Part shown: positions 27,290 through 36,600 of the stretch, one piece after another
Numbering within the stretch: position 1 is the stretch's first letter
How the letters are laid out: each line of letters starts with the position of its first letter
Assembly: GCA_017562135.1 (NCBI GenBank)
Contig: QEYB01000524.1
Location: 310,001 to 374,000, forward strand
DNA: 64,000 nt
Source of the DNA: Dipylidium caninum
Taxonomy: Eukaryota; Platyhelminthes; Cestoda; Cyclophyllidea; Dipylidiidae
Direction: 5' to 3'
Position numbers and translations under genes: made by a program
The notes under the pieces: generated by a model
What the model was told of the DNA's origin: nothing
Seen by the model: the letters and a program-made list of their open reading frames with translations, nothing else
Database searches by the model: none

Positions 27290-27674
27290 CACTACTCTTC
27301 AAAACGCGTTGATTAATTGTGGTCGGATATTTTTCGTCATATCCTAAAGGGGCATAGACTGCGGGACAAATCAGACGTCCCCCCTGTGTGTGTTAGGCCC
27401 ATCATTAACATCGTATTCCTGCTCGGTCTTTCAAATCCTGTCATGTCGTCCCCACTTACCCTCGCCACCCCCAAAGCTAACCAGGTGCACAATCTGCCTA
27501 CCCCTGTCGTTCCTCCCACCTTACCCAAGGAGGGCAGGACAGTAGAGGAGTGCGAGGGAATCTTGATGATAGAACACACACTTCGTGGCTCCCCATGCCC
27601 CCTTCCCTTTCTACGAAACATCAATCTGATTGGTTAAACGGGCCTCTCGATCCGACCGAGCATTCGCGGCGGTC

Positions 27675-30600
27675 ATGATCCCACAAATCATGGACGTCGG
27701 CACCCGACAAATAGTTCTGTGGAAGGGGCAACGAAAACAACAGGAGAGAAAGATTCAGGGGCAGGATGAGATGTTACACAACTCAGGGAAGCGCATTCGG
27801 GCATTGGTCTTTACTCCGGCTACTGATGTGGCAGAATATGAGTCCTGGAGTTTCGGAGGCGCCATTCCCTTTCACGTGAGTCGGTATAGTCTATTTTGAT
27901 AAATCTATTTCTATGTGACAAAAGAGTCTGCCATACTTCTGTCGGGTGAATGAAAAAGTGGTGTACGAATTCGGTTTATAATTTTATGTAACCTTGACTC
28001 CCATTATTGCTTTTGCGTTATTTACTGGTGGTTTTGACTCGAAATGATATACAATTGAGATATGCTCTTGATAATTTAGGTGATAATGAGCGGAAATAAT
28101 TACCGTTTTTAATACTCCGAAAGCAGTCGCACTATTGCGGCAAAGATTACTGTAAAATTCATATTTCCTTTTCTTACGAAAGTCCCAAATAGAAAGGGAC
28201 AGTGCGATTAATAATGCACATATTGCGACATTCTACGTCTTTTAATGGTAAAAGAGAAATCAAGAATCCCACTGAATAAGTGGACGGAACGGTTTTTCGT
28301 TTATTAACATTATTACCGATTTTGTAGATGGAAATTAAAATGTTCGTACGGGCACTGTAGTTACTTTTATAAATAGTTTAAGGTTTGTGAATGTTAAGTT
28401 AGCTTAATATAAGCACTCTAAATAACATATCCTCCTACGTTATTTGCAAAGATGCTTAATTGATGTGTAGACCCACCATTGGTGAATGTCAAATGGATTG
28501 ATAGCCTCATCTCATAGGATCTTGCACGCCTCCGTGTATTTCCTAGCCGAAATAAGCAGTGGTCGCGTGCCGAGACGACGTAATTGACGCACAGTAGCTG
28601 CATCAGATTGCAGGCAATAAAACTGACAATTAGGCTTGAAGTAGAATTTCAAGCTGAGCCCATAGAAAGTTTTCGTGCTTCTAGAACAGTGGTTCCATTT
28701 CTCCGCGGGAACAATGTGAAATGTAAGATCGTTTAGGCCACTCTTTGCTTGCCCGGAGTGTGAATGCTCTTGCCGTTTTGAGAAAATCAATGTAATGGCG
28801 TACCCTGAAAGGTCTTTTGAGGTTTTATACCGCCTTCTCAGTGGCCAAATTTGAGAAAAGGGCGAAGGCGCCATGCGAAACGAAGACATGTGTTTAGGCG
28901 GAAACTTTTGGCAAAATCACTAGATCATTCGCGAGGGTATGGGTGTAAATTCTCAAGTCAACTCCCCCGGGCTCTCACCTGACCTCAGTCCGCGTCAGCG
29001 GAATTAGTAAAAAAAATTTACCTTCCACCAGAGAGGCTGCCTCCAAATCGTCCACACGGTGTTTCGTCCATCCCGCGCGCAAATTGGTGTGTAACCCCAA
29101 GAGGCCTCCCGTCTAGGACAATTTAGGACAACGAAAAGTCCTTATGACGCGATAGTCTACCCGTAGTTCGTGCTGTACTCCCGTCCACCTCGTATGATCT
29201 CGTTGTTTTTTTCCGATAATAAGAGTGCATAGGCGCGACCGAAGTTTGACGTCCAATCAAAGCTTCCTTCTCTGGGCACTTCGTAAAACCCCCCCGCCCC
29301 GCACTGCCCCTATCCGTCTATTTCTTTGTCGGAGCACCCATTATTCCCCGATTTCGTCTACACTGTGGTCAACGGAGGTATGGTAAGTAGCGTCACTTGT
29401 CGCCTTTGTAGTTTCTCAAACAGCCTCCACAATCCATATTCATAGTTCATCTTGCCGTAGCTTAGTACACTGCTGACATTGCGAGCCTTCTTTGGCATAT
29501 AGATTACGCATCCTAGCACGGATGCGTGGGAGGAGGTTTAAAATTAACCAAAACGCTGAGTTACCAGCTTTACGCGCCTTCTTTGGCGTCGTTTTGACTT
29601 GCTCGAGAACAGTTTGGTGCCCATGTGGACGCTTAAATGTTGACCGGTGGGGTAGGTATTGCCAAGACAGCTAATTACCCACTCCCCTCCCCCCCCCACC
29701 TTTCATTATTTCACCTTTCGGGTCAAAGGGCAACAATCATGTCAGTGAATATTACCATGACAACGTACAGGGTAAAGGGGCAGGGTAGACTCGTCAATTC
29801 ACCTCATCCTTGCACTACGATGACGCAACCGTGGAAAAATTTAATTTCCGAAATTATGATTGTTATATCTTCTTTCCAACTGAAATAACTAATACGTTTT
29901 CGTCGGCCGATTTACCCGTGAAGAGCTGTTTCAATTACACTGACTCGTTGATGTTTGGCTACTAATCCGGTGTTGTTTAATAACTTTAAAATGGCTTTTC
30001 TTTCCTCGTCTCTGTCTATTCCAACTGTGATAAAAGCATTTGGCCGTTGAGGACTGCCCCAATCATCAGATTTGGAGTTCCAAGATGAGTCTTTCGCATG
30101 GTAGACGAGACCCAGTTTCCCCTGACAAAATGGTGTAAAAAGGCGAGAATTGAGGTCTTCTGTGAACCTCACGAAAGGTGCTCTCTGTTGCGAGTTGTTC
30201 CGCACCTGCACCACTGCGACCTCATCCACCCAATAACAAAAAAACCTGTTACCACTATTTGTTTTATCAAAATAATTCCATGTAAGCTGACCCCAGGAAA
30301 GCAATGACTCATACAGGAACAAACAAATGACTAAAATAATCCGTGAAACGTTTGACCTACTCAATCCTGTGACTGTCCCAACATGGTGAGGTTGTGTTCA
30401 CGGGCCCGCACCTGCTCTATCTCTCTAATATGCCCAGTTTTTTTTGTTTTGTGTGCCGCCAAATATTTCTCTAGCTATGTGAAAAAAAAGAAAGTGTACT
30501 CGGTGTCATGGAAATAAGTGGAAGCCCTTGTATTTTGTAAACCTTAGGGCAGGCGGAGTATGTCAACTGGTGTGCGAAGTAAGGACGATGAATACGAGAG

Positions 30601-30883
30601 CAGGAGGCGGGCTTGTCAACGGGATCAGGATAAACGACGCACCGAGGCGTTGAATAGGGCCTTCACTCGCCTGCGAGCCTCTCTGCCCCACGTTCCGCCG
30701 GACACTAAATTGACCAAGTTGCGGACATTGCGTATCGCGATCGAGTATATACGTCAATTGCAGGCGGTGGTACAGATGCAGAGTCGCGACACCCACCCGG
30801 CCCCCTCGCCCTCCTTCCCCCCTGCCCCTCCTCCGCCGTGGCCTCCTGACACCCGCCTCTACCCACCTTCTTTCATACCCTAG
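27675..30883 (+). CDS. HAND-like basic helix-loop-helix transcription factor
   Basis: The 3' exon (30548-30883; ATG at 30560 if used alone) encodes a bHLH domain: basic region RRRACQRDQDKRRTEALN, helix 1 RAFTRLRASLP, loop HVPPDTKLTK, helix 2 LRTLRIAIEYIRQLQAVV. The loop and helix-2 start resemble the HAND family (VPADTKLSKIKTLRLA). A Pro-rich tail follows. A candidate upstream exon, 27675-27875, ends at a strong donor (CAC|GTGAGT) in phase 0; the acceptor before 30548 (AACCTTAG|GGC) is also phase 0. The join gives about 178 residues, a typical size for a HAND protein. The first exon is tentative. The Glu that normally contacts the E-box in the basic region appears as Asp. HAND/Twist-type factors act as nuclear dimers controlling mesodermal and muscle genes. 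Confidence 0.7.
28512..28889 (-). CDS. Unassigned coding-like ORF antisense to the bHLH intron
   Basis: 125 codons from ATG (MSSFRMAPSPFSQIW) to TGA. The composition is protein-like, with a middle segment KTFYGLSLKFYFKPNCQFYC and a tail rich in Arg, Leu and Ala. I recognise no domain and see no signal peptide. It is on the same strand as the ORF at 29912-30399, so the two may be exons of one gene nested in the bHLH intron. I could not prove a splice join. Confidence 0.25.
   Translation of the reverse strand: MSSFRMAPSPFSQIWPLRRRYKTSKDLSGYAITLIFSKRQEHSHSGQAKSGLNDLTFHIVPAEKWNHCSRSTKTFYGLSLKFYFKPNCQFYCLQSDAATVRQLRRLGTRPLLISARKYTEACKIL
29912..30399 (-). CDS. Unassigned open exon with hydrophobic N-terminal segment
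   Basis: It is open from just after a TGA near 30400 to a TAA, with no ATG near the start, so it is probably an internal exon (AGs near 30371-30376 could be acceptors). It contains a hydrophobic stretch (RIILVICLFLYESLLSWG), then a hydrophilic region with WNYFDKTNSG, YWVDEVAVVQV and RDEERKAILKLL. Composition is strongly protein-like. I do not recognise the family. The hydrophobic part could be a signal anchor or a buried strand/helix. Confidence 0.3.
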
Positions 30884-30888
30884 GTTGA

Positions 30889-30894
30889 AATAAA
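30889..30894 (+). terminator. AATAAA polyadenylation signal of the bHLH gene
   Basis: It lies only 6 nt after the TAG stop (30881-30883), implying a very short 3' UTR. Confidence 0.55.
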
Positions 30895-31923
30895 AGATTA
30901 GATGTTCCAAGTCATTCCCGTTCATTCCTCAACTCTCAATCCTTTCTCCTATTTTTTGTTTAATTACTATAGCATTCCGTTGGAAGGCATGTTCCGGCAG
31001 ATTCTGATTCCAAAGTGACTTGAAAAGTCGGTAGTTTGTTTTTATTTGATTTTAATGGTAATTTATAAGTTTGGTTTAACCATCCTCTGATAGGCTGATT
31101 CACACCGTTACCCTTCCTGAGCCTCATTTTTCCAGTGGAATGTCACTCCCTGATACGGATTATCGGCCTTCAAACTCCTATGTGAGACCTTTCATCCGCG
31201 CTTGCGCTCTGTTGAACGTAAATGACCGTCACCGCCGGGATGATCTGTCTCTCGTCCATTTAATGTCGACCGAATGACTGCTCCGACGACGGACTCGACT
31301 GTCGTCCGACACCATCCCTTGACTCCCCCAAACTTCCTGCGTCCCTCAGCCCCCATGGTTGTCTTCCATACTGCTTGACCTTGTTACACCGGTGGGTGGA
31401 TATCGTATTTGCGGAAGTTACTCGTCACTTTCGCCGACTCCCGTCCCCGTCTGTACACCTGCTTCACTGGAAGCACCACCTTGACTCGTACTGTCCCCTT
31501 TCTTTGAATGTAAGGCTTTCAGCTTGTTCATTAACGCCCGTCAATCAGTTAGTTATCAAATAGATCCTCAGGCTTCCCTTTTGAGGCCTTGCAATTGCCA
31601 CGTCGGCCACAAAATAGGTGTGGCCACTCATCCTACTCGCAATTAATGAGTAGCATACTCCGGACGTGAGACAATCTTAAGTCAGTGAACTTGTCTTCCC
31701 CCTCCTCCCCCTAGTTTCCCTTTTCTTGGGGCTATGGATATTCCTTCCAACCTATTCTGCTTAAGTGGTGCCTATGACAGTGTCGGCTCGGCTCTGACAA
31801 ACATCAAAGGCATCTTCATCCACAACGTCATTCAACCAATCAAAACCGGGGTCAGTTAGGCTTGAAAAGGCCGCCTCATTCCACGATGGTTTCTTAGTCT
31901 TGCGAGAGAGAGAGCCTATTTTA

Positions 31924-32193
31924 CTAATAGCGATTAGACGAGTCGTTTGCTCCGATGCGACCTGTTAGCCGCCCACTCAACCGATGAGGCCTCCAATGCC
32001 CCCGAGAGTGCGGGGGCATCGAAGGATCAGATAAAGGCCTACTAAGAATGCACTGGGAGGGGGTTGATGTGTAGATGTAAACATGAAGATCATAAATAGG
32101 ATTCTCCGACACTAATATGGTGCGCGGACAGCCAGCCCACGCAATTAATTGGACGATTAAAACAAATATTCTTACTGACGCTAGCGGTTTCAT
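31924..32193 (-). CDS. Candidate small secreted protein (89 residues)
   Basis: From ATG at 32193 the ORF begins with a classical signal peptide: MKPLASVR followed by a hydrophobic core IFVLIVQLIAWAG. The predicted mature part is about 68 residues, starts near Cys, and is rich in Pro, Ser, Arg and His with one further Cys (SQCILSRP) and a basic C-terminal segment (GHWRPHRLSGRLTGRIG). The ORF is open upstream to 32310, but the signal peptide argues for the internal ATG. I recognise no family. A secreted peptide precursor or a chance ORF are both possible. A second minus ORF (32360-32926) lies just upstream on the same strand. Confidence 0.3.
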   Translation of the reverse strand: MKPLASVRIFVLIVQLIAWAGCPRTILVSENPIYDLHVYIYTSTPSQCILSRPLSDPSMPPHSRGHWRPHRLSGRLTGRIGANDSSNRY

Positions 32194-33251
32194 GATCGAA
32201 GAGAGTAATCTACCATGAAACTGTCCTGAGTCACCTCTTAACTCTTTATTTGTTTTTTTTTTACTTACGTAATGGTCCCGCATTCCCGTCTCCACAGTAC
32301 CATACGGCACAGGAAGTTGCGTAAACTAGAACTGTACTTTGTTCAGGAAATAAGTCCAATTAATCATAACCACCAGCGTAATTGCATTTGGCACCGGTGT
32401 TAATCACGACTGATGATCTGAATTTCAGTTTATCCGCACCACATGTAATTATCATAAATTGAGGGTTCCCCGCACGGTAGGACTCCTGGCGCTGGTGAGA
32501 CTTGCTGCGGGTAGAATACCTCGACGGATACACGGAGGCTTTGTCGGGTAAATGGAAGGATGGAGAGGCAACGATTGCGCTGATGTCCACAGGTTGGATG
32601 TGTAAAGGATGGCGAATGGTTGGGCGGCGTGTAACTAACCCGACTTGATAGTAAACAAGACGATCGGGTGTATCCGCCGTCTTGAAATGCTCGTAACAAT
32701 GGGGAGGCGGAATCATGACATCAGCAGAATACGAAACTCTCTCAGCGCAGGTTAAAGTGAGAAGGAAGGATTTGGTGGTTAAATTTTCGCCAATTAAAAT
32801 TACCGCCTTCGTGTAGAGCTCATTAAAAGGCGGGAGAGCGCATCTAAGCACACAGACGCGCGCACACACACACAGGCACTTTCCTCCCCACAATTCCTCC
32901 AAAGGATGTAATTCACCCCCCATCACGGAAAACTGACTTGCCTGCTTGTGTAAACAACTATTTGCGTTTTCAGCGGCATCCGTCAGTCACGCGGCGGTAA
33001 CTCACCTGCTGGTCAGTCATCACGAAGGTGTGTGTGTGGAGGTTGGAAGGGCGGGCTGGCTTTAGTCACAATTAACCAGAGATGTGTAATTCTGATTCGA
33101 GTCTTCAGTTCACCCTTAGGTCAATCAGCCACTCTCCCAGGCCTGGTCCCCTCGACTTGGCGATGAAAGGAGAGATGAAGCTGCTGGGGAGCCCATGTTA
33201 GGATTTCCAGTATGTGATGGGGTTAGTGATTAGACAGAAGGCGAATGGAGG

Positions 33252-33282
33252 TCCTCCTCCTCCTCCTTCTCCTCCTCCTCCT
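33252..33282. repeat. (TCC)n trinucleotide repeat
   Basis: Imperfect TCC units interrupted by TTC. Confidence 0.85.
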
Positions 33283-34480
33283 ACATCAACTGTGTCAACA
33301 TGTCTCATTGATGGCAGTATTAGGAAGCAACCAATTAAGTGGCAGTTCTCCTACGTCGACTTCTTGTCAATTCAGAAGCTTTCATTTTGACACATGCTGT
33401 TAAGTAATGGCGAAATCATGCCACAAATCATGTTCATCATTTCCCCATAAAAGCGATTAACAGACATGTCAGTTACTGGGTCGTCTTCCACCCCACCCGA
33501 CACATCGTGAAACCGGCCAGACTTCATGACGCAGTTGCCTCCCCCCTCCCTCCCCCCTTCCCCCACCGCCGCAGCGCACACATGAGCAGCTCTCGCCTGA
33601 ACTCTACTCGACGGCAGCTCCGAAGTGGGTCGAATGGACAAAAATTCGATAGTGGCGGTGCCTCGGCGGTGGGGCGCGGGATGGGGGAAGGTGGAGGGGG
33701 GGAGGGGTCGGCCAAGGCAGGTGCGGGGGGGGAGCTCTGAGGTATAGTTGACTCATCACACGTACCGACCGCATCTCAACGAGTGGCACAACAGGCGCCT
33801 AGATGTGGTTGCCGAATTTCCGCTGTGGCGACTGACTTTGATGTTTGGCCAAGGCGAGAAGGGGAAAGCCAATTCAACAAAGACTTAGAAAGGGAAGCTC
33901 ATTAAGTTGGAGACGACAAGAGGCGAAATGGCTAAACGACAACTATGCTATTCACCGGGATAGGTGTGAATAGCAGTCCATATCTCCAGTCTCAATATGT
34001 GTTTGTTCGTCTCATTTCCCCTTTCCCTACCAAAGTTTCCTTCATGGTAAACGAGGGGAGTGGTTCCATAAGCGCAAGAAGGCAGATGGCAGTAGTTAAG
34101 GCGATTACGGCAAGTTTAAATATGGCAATGGTGCTCCTCGCCCGCTGTACCGTCGTCATGGCCGGTTCGGATGCAAATTGGGATTTGAAATGAACCTTTT
34201 TCGACATCTTTGACATTGTCCTTGTTGCTGTGGCTACGGCTCTAGTCAGGCCGTCCGTCAGCAGACCCTCACCAAGTAGCTGTTAGCCTCCACTTTATAA
34301 TCGGTATAATTGCCTTAGTGAAGCTTTATTTCAACGTGAAAAGCCATCAGGACGAATGGAGTGACCTTGGTGATCGGTGAGATGCGTTAAATATTCTCAA
34401 GGAAATTGGAGCCCAAACGTGATTGCGGGGCCATCGAGATGGCATCTTTTAGGCAGATATAATGACAAATCATCGTTTAG

Positions 34481-34525
34481 CGTGTGCATGTGTGTGTGTC
34501 TGTGTGTGTGCGTGCGTCTCTGTGT
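34481..34525. repeat. (GT)n microsatellite
   Basis: Imperfect GT/CGTG tract. Confidence 0.85.
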
Positions 34526-35996
34526 CATTGTAGTCGTAATGAGGTCTAAATTATCGCCTCAACTATGAAAGCTGAAAGAAGGTGGAAGAGAGAAAGCGAT
34601 CGGAAGATGGGACAAATTGGAGGCGGCCGTGCTGGAGGCGACGGGTGTGCGAGACGTGGAGGACTGATGGCTGCCCGACGCCAATGCACCACGGATGAAC
34701 AAAAGACCACGGAATTAAGCCCATCTGTGACCCTCTTTCTCGACGACCTACAACATTGAGTAGGCATGCACATACACAAACCTACACACAGAGCTACGAA
34801 AACAGGTTACTCATCACCTCTGACATTGTGCTGCTGCTGCTGTCGAGTGATCTTATAATTGTGGCTTGTTGCCATGTGGAGAAAAGAATGAAAAGCTAGG
34901 AAAGGATTGGAGGATATAAACAGGTGAATGAATAGAGAAGGAGGAATGTTTGAGAGAGGGTGGAGGAGGCATTGAAGGCCTTAGACTGACACACCGTCGA
35001 CTGTGCGTCCTCCGTCTATTACTCAGTGCTCAGGCCGGTGCGCAGGTTCCCTTTCCATGTTTGCTCTGAGTGGGCCGCTTGGGTCTTCGAGTCTCCTTCC
35101 GCCCACCCTCCGTGCTCGGGAGAGCCGTGGAGGTAAAATGGAGGGCGCCACGGCGGGTTCGAAACCCTGCAACTACAGTCAACGTAGACAGACTTCAACG
35201 CTCGCGCCATTCAGGTGGTGTGTGATTTAAATAACTGTTTAAGCAAATTTTGGTGCGCCATCCATCCCTTCACTCTGAGGAGAGTGAGGAAGCAAAGTCT
35301 AATATGATTTGTGAGAAAACAATCGACGGCTTAATTTTTTTCTTTTCCTCGGTTAACATCCTTTAACAATGCCGCTTAAATGGAATAACAAGAGTAGTCA
35401 TAGTGGCGGGGTGAGGGAAAATCTGGTGAGGGTCGCCATCTCATTCGGAAAAGTGCTCTGACAAGATTGACAAGTGATCCTATCGTTGGGGTGAAAGTTT
35501 AGCAGATTGTTGGATAGCCTACAATTGAAATGTCCTGCCACCGGTGAAGAAATGAGAGGCCGCAATTGCGAATTACATTACGGTGCCAATTATACTACTT
35601 ATATCTAAGAGAAGACCTGCCACTAGAACGAATTGGTTCTTTTTGGAGAACACAGGGAAAAGAAGACGTCGGGAGGAAAGGAGGCTAAGGCGGATAGAAG
35701 GAAAACAATGTTTGCACCAGATTTTTTCTCTCACAAACACACGCGGACGAAGATGTACAAGTACACCGAAGAAGAAGGTGTGTATTAATCACTCTTCTAT
35801 CCCTTTCAGAGTGTAAACACACCAAAGAGCATCCCTTTACACTCACGCGTGGCAATAATCGAAACAGCAGTGTGCCGAGTCGCATTTGTATACGCGTGAG
35901 TGCCGGTTATTGCTCAATTTAATGCGCCATTTGAATTAGCCAATGAGAAGGCCGCATGGCTAGTGTGCTTTGTGTGCAATCGCGTGTAATATGCAT

Positions 35997-36040
35997 GTGC
36001 GTGTGTATACGCGTGCGTGTGTGTGTGTGCGCGTGCACTC
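35997..36040. repeat. (GT)n / GCGTGT microsatellite
   Basis: Alternating purine-pyrimidine tract just upstream of the long ORF around the 36.6 kb exon. Confidence 0.8.
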
Positions 36041-36128
36041 AGTGTGAGTCAAATGCAGTGCACGCAGTCTCCTATTTATAACGCGGAGACAACGCTAATC
36101 AAAGCACGACCTTTTTACACTCCTCAAT

Positions 36129-36191
36129 CTGATTCTCTCCTCGTCCTCGCCCTCCTCCTCGTCGTCGTCATCATCAGCATCAGCATCATCC
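36129..36191. repeat. (TCC/TCG/TCA)n tract
   Basis: Trinucleotide-rich tract that keeps one frame open and probably inflates the apparent ORF starting at 36017. Confidence 0.7.
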
Positions 36192-36600
36192 CTCCTCCAA
36201 TCGACAATCTCACGTGGAGTGGTCCTCATGCCCTCGGCCCGCTCTTCTGTCCACCAGTCGATGTAACTCCGGACGTTGGAGGGGTTTCTAACCTCCAACC
36301 TCTTACGCCTATGTTTCTACCCGTAGAGGTGGGTGGAAGCCACGCAACAGCCCTCATATCAATTGACCAAGACGACGGAACACTTCAACCTGTCTCCACT
36401 AACATCCCCTTCCTTCCCCGTCTACTAAGGCATGAAAGCCGAGAATTAACTAATATCCTCACTTATTTCCATCAGTTATGCAGCACTCTCCTACCATCCT
36501 GTGGAATATTAACCCGTTCGAGATACAAGACAATCAGTAAATCAGAACGAGTTCACAATGAGGGGAGTGCACTACACGTTCTCAATTCTCTTCCCATCAG

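Larger units (their letters stand above)
24305..27674. other. Mostly non-coding stretch with a dispersed repeat
   Basis: Short overlapping ORFs (for example 23871-24104, hydrophobic; 24559-24816; 26060-26594 in two frames) have no recognisable domain. A 62-codon ORF at 27101-27289 is Cys-rich (KFCGCLHNKGCDKCG) but unassigned. Copy B of the dispersed repeat lies at about 24960-25190. Confidence 0.4.
30895..36600. other. Long stretch without an assigned plus-strand gene
   Basis: It holds simple repeats (33252-33282, 34481-34525, 35997-36040, 36129-36191) and several minus ORFs without motifs besides the candidate secreted protein. No RNA gene was recognised. Confidence 0.4.

Noticed and set aside
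32360..32926. 188-codon minus ORF
   Set aside because: Its N-terminal part derives from a CA/GT microsatellite and no domain is visible; not listed as a gene, though it adjoins the candidate secreted protein.
35100..35185. tRNA-like B box (GGGTTCGAAACCC)
   Set aside because: The T-arm stem is only 3 bp and there is no A box or acceptor stem upstream.
36017..36600. N-terminal half of the 389-codon ORF (MCVCARALSV...)
   Set aside because: It begins in a GT microsatellite and crosses a TCC/TCG/TCA repeat. A strong acceptor at 36600 followed by a signal-like segment suggests the real exon starts there.
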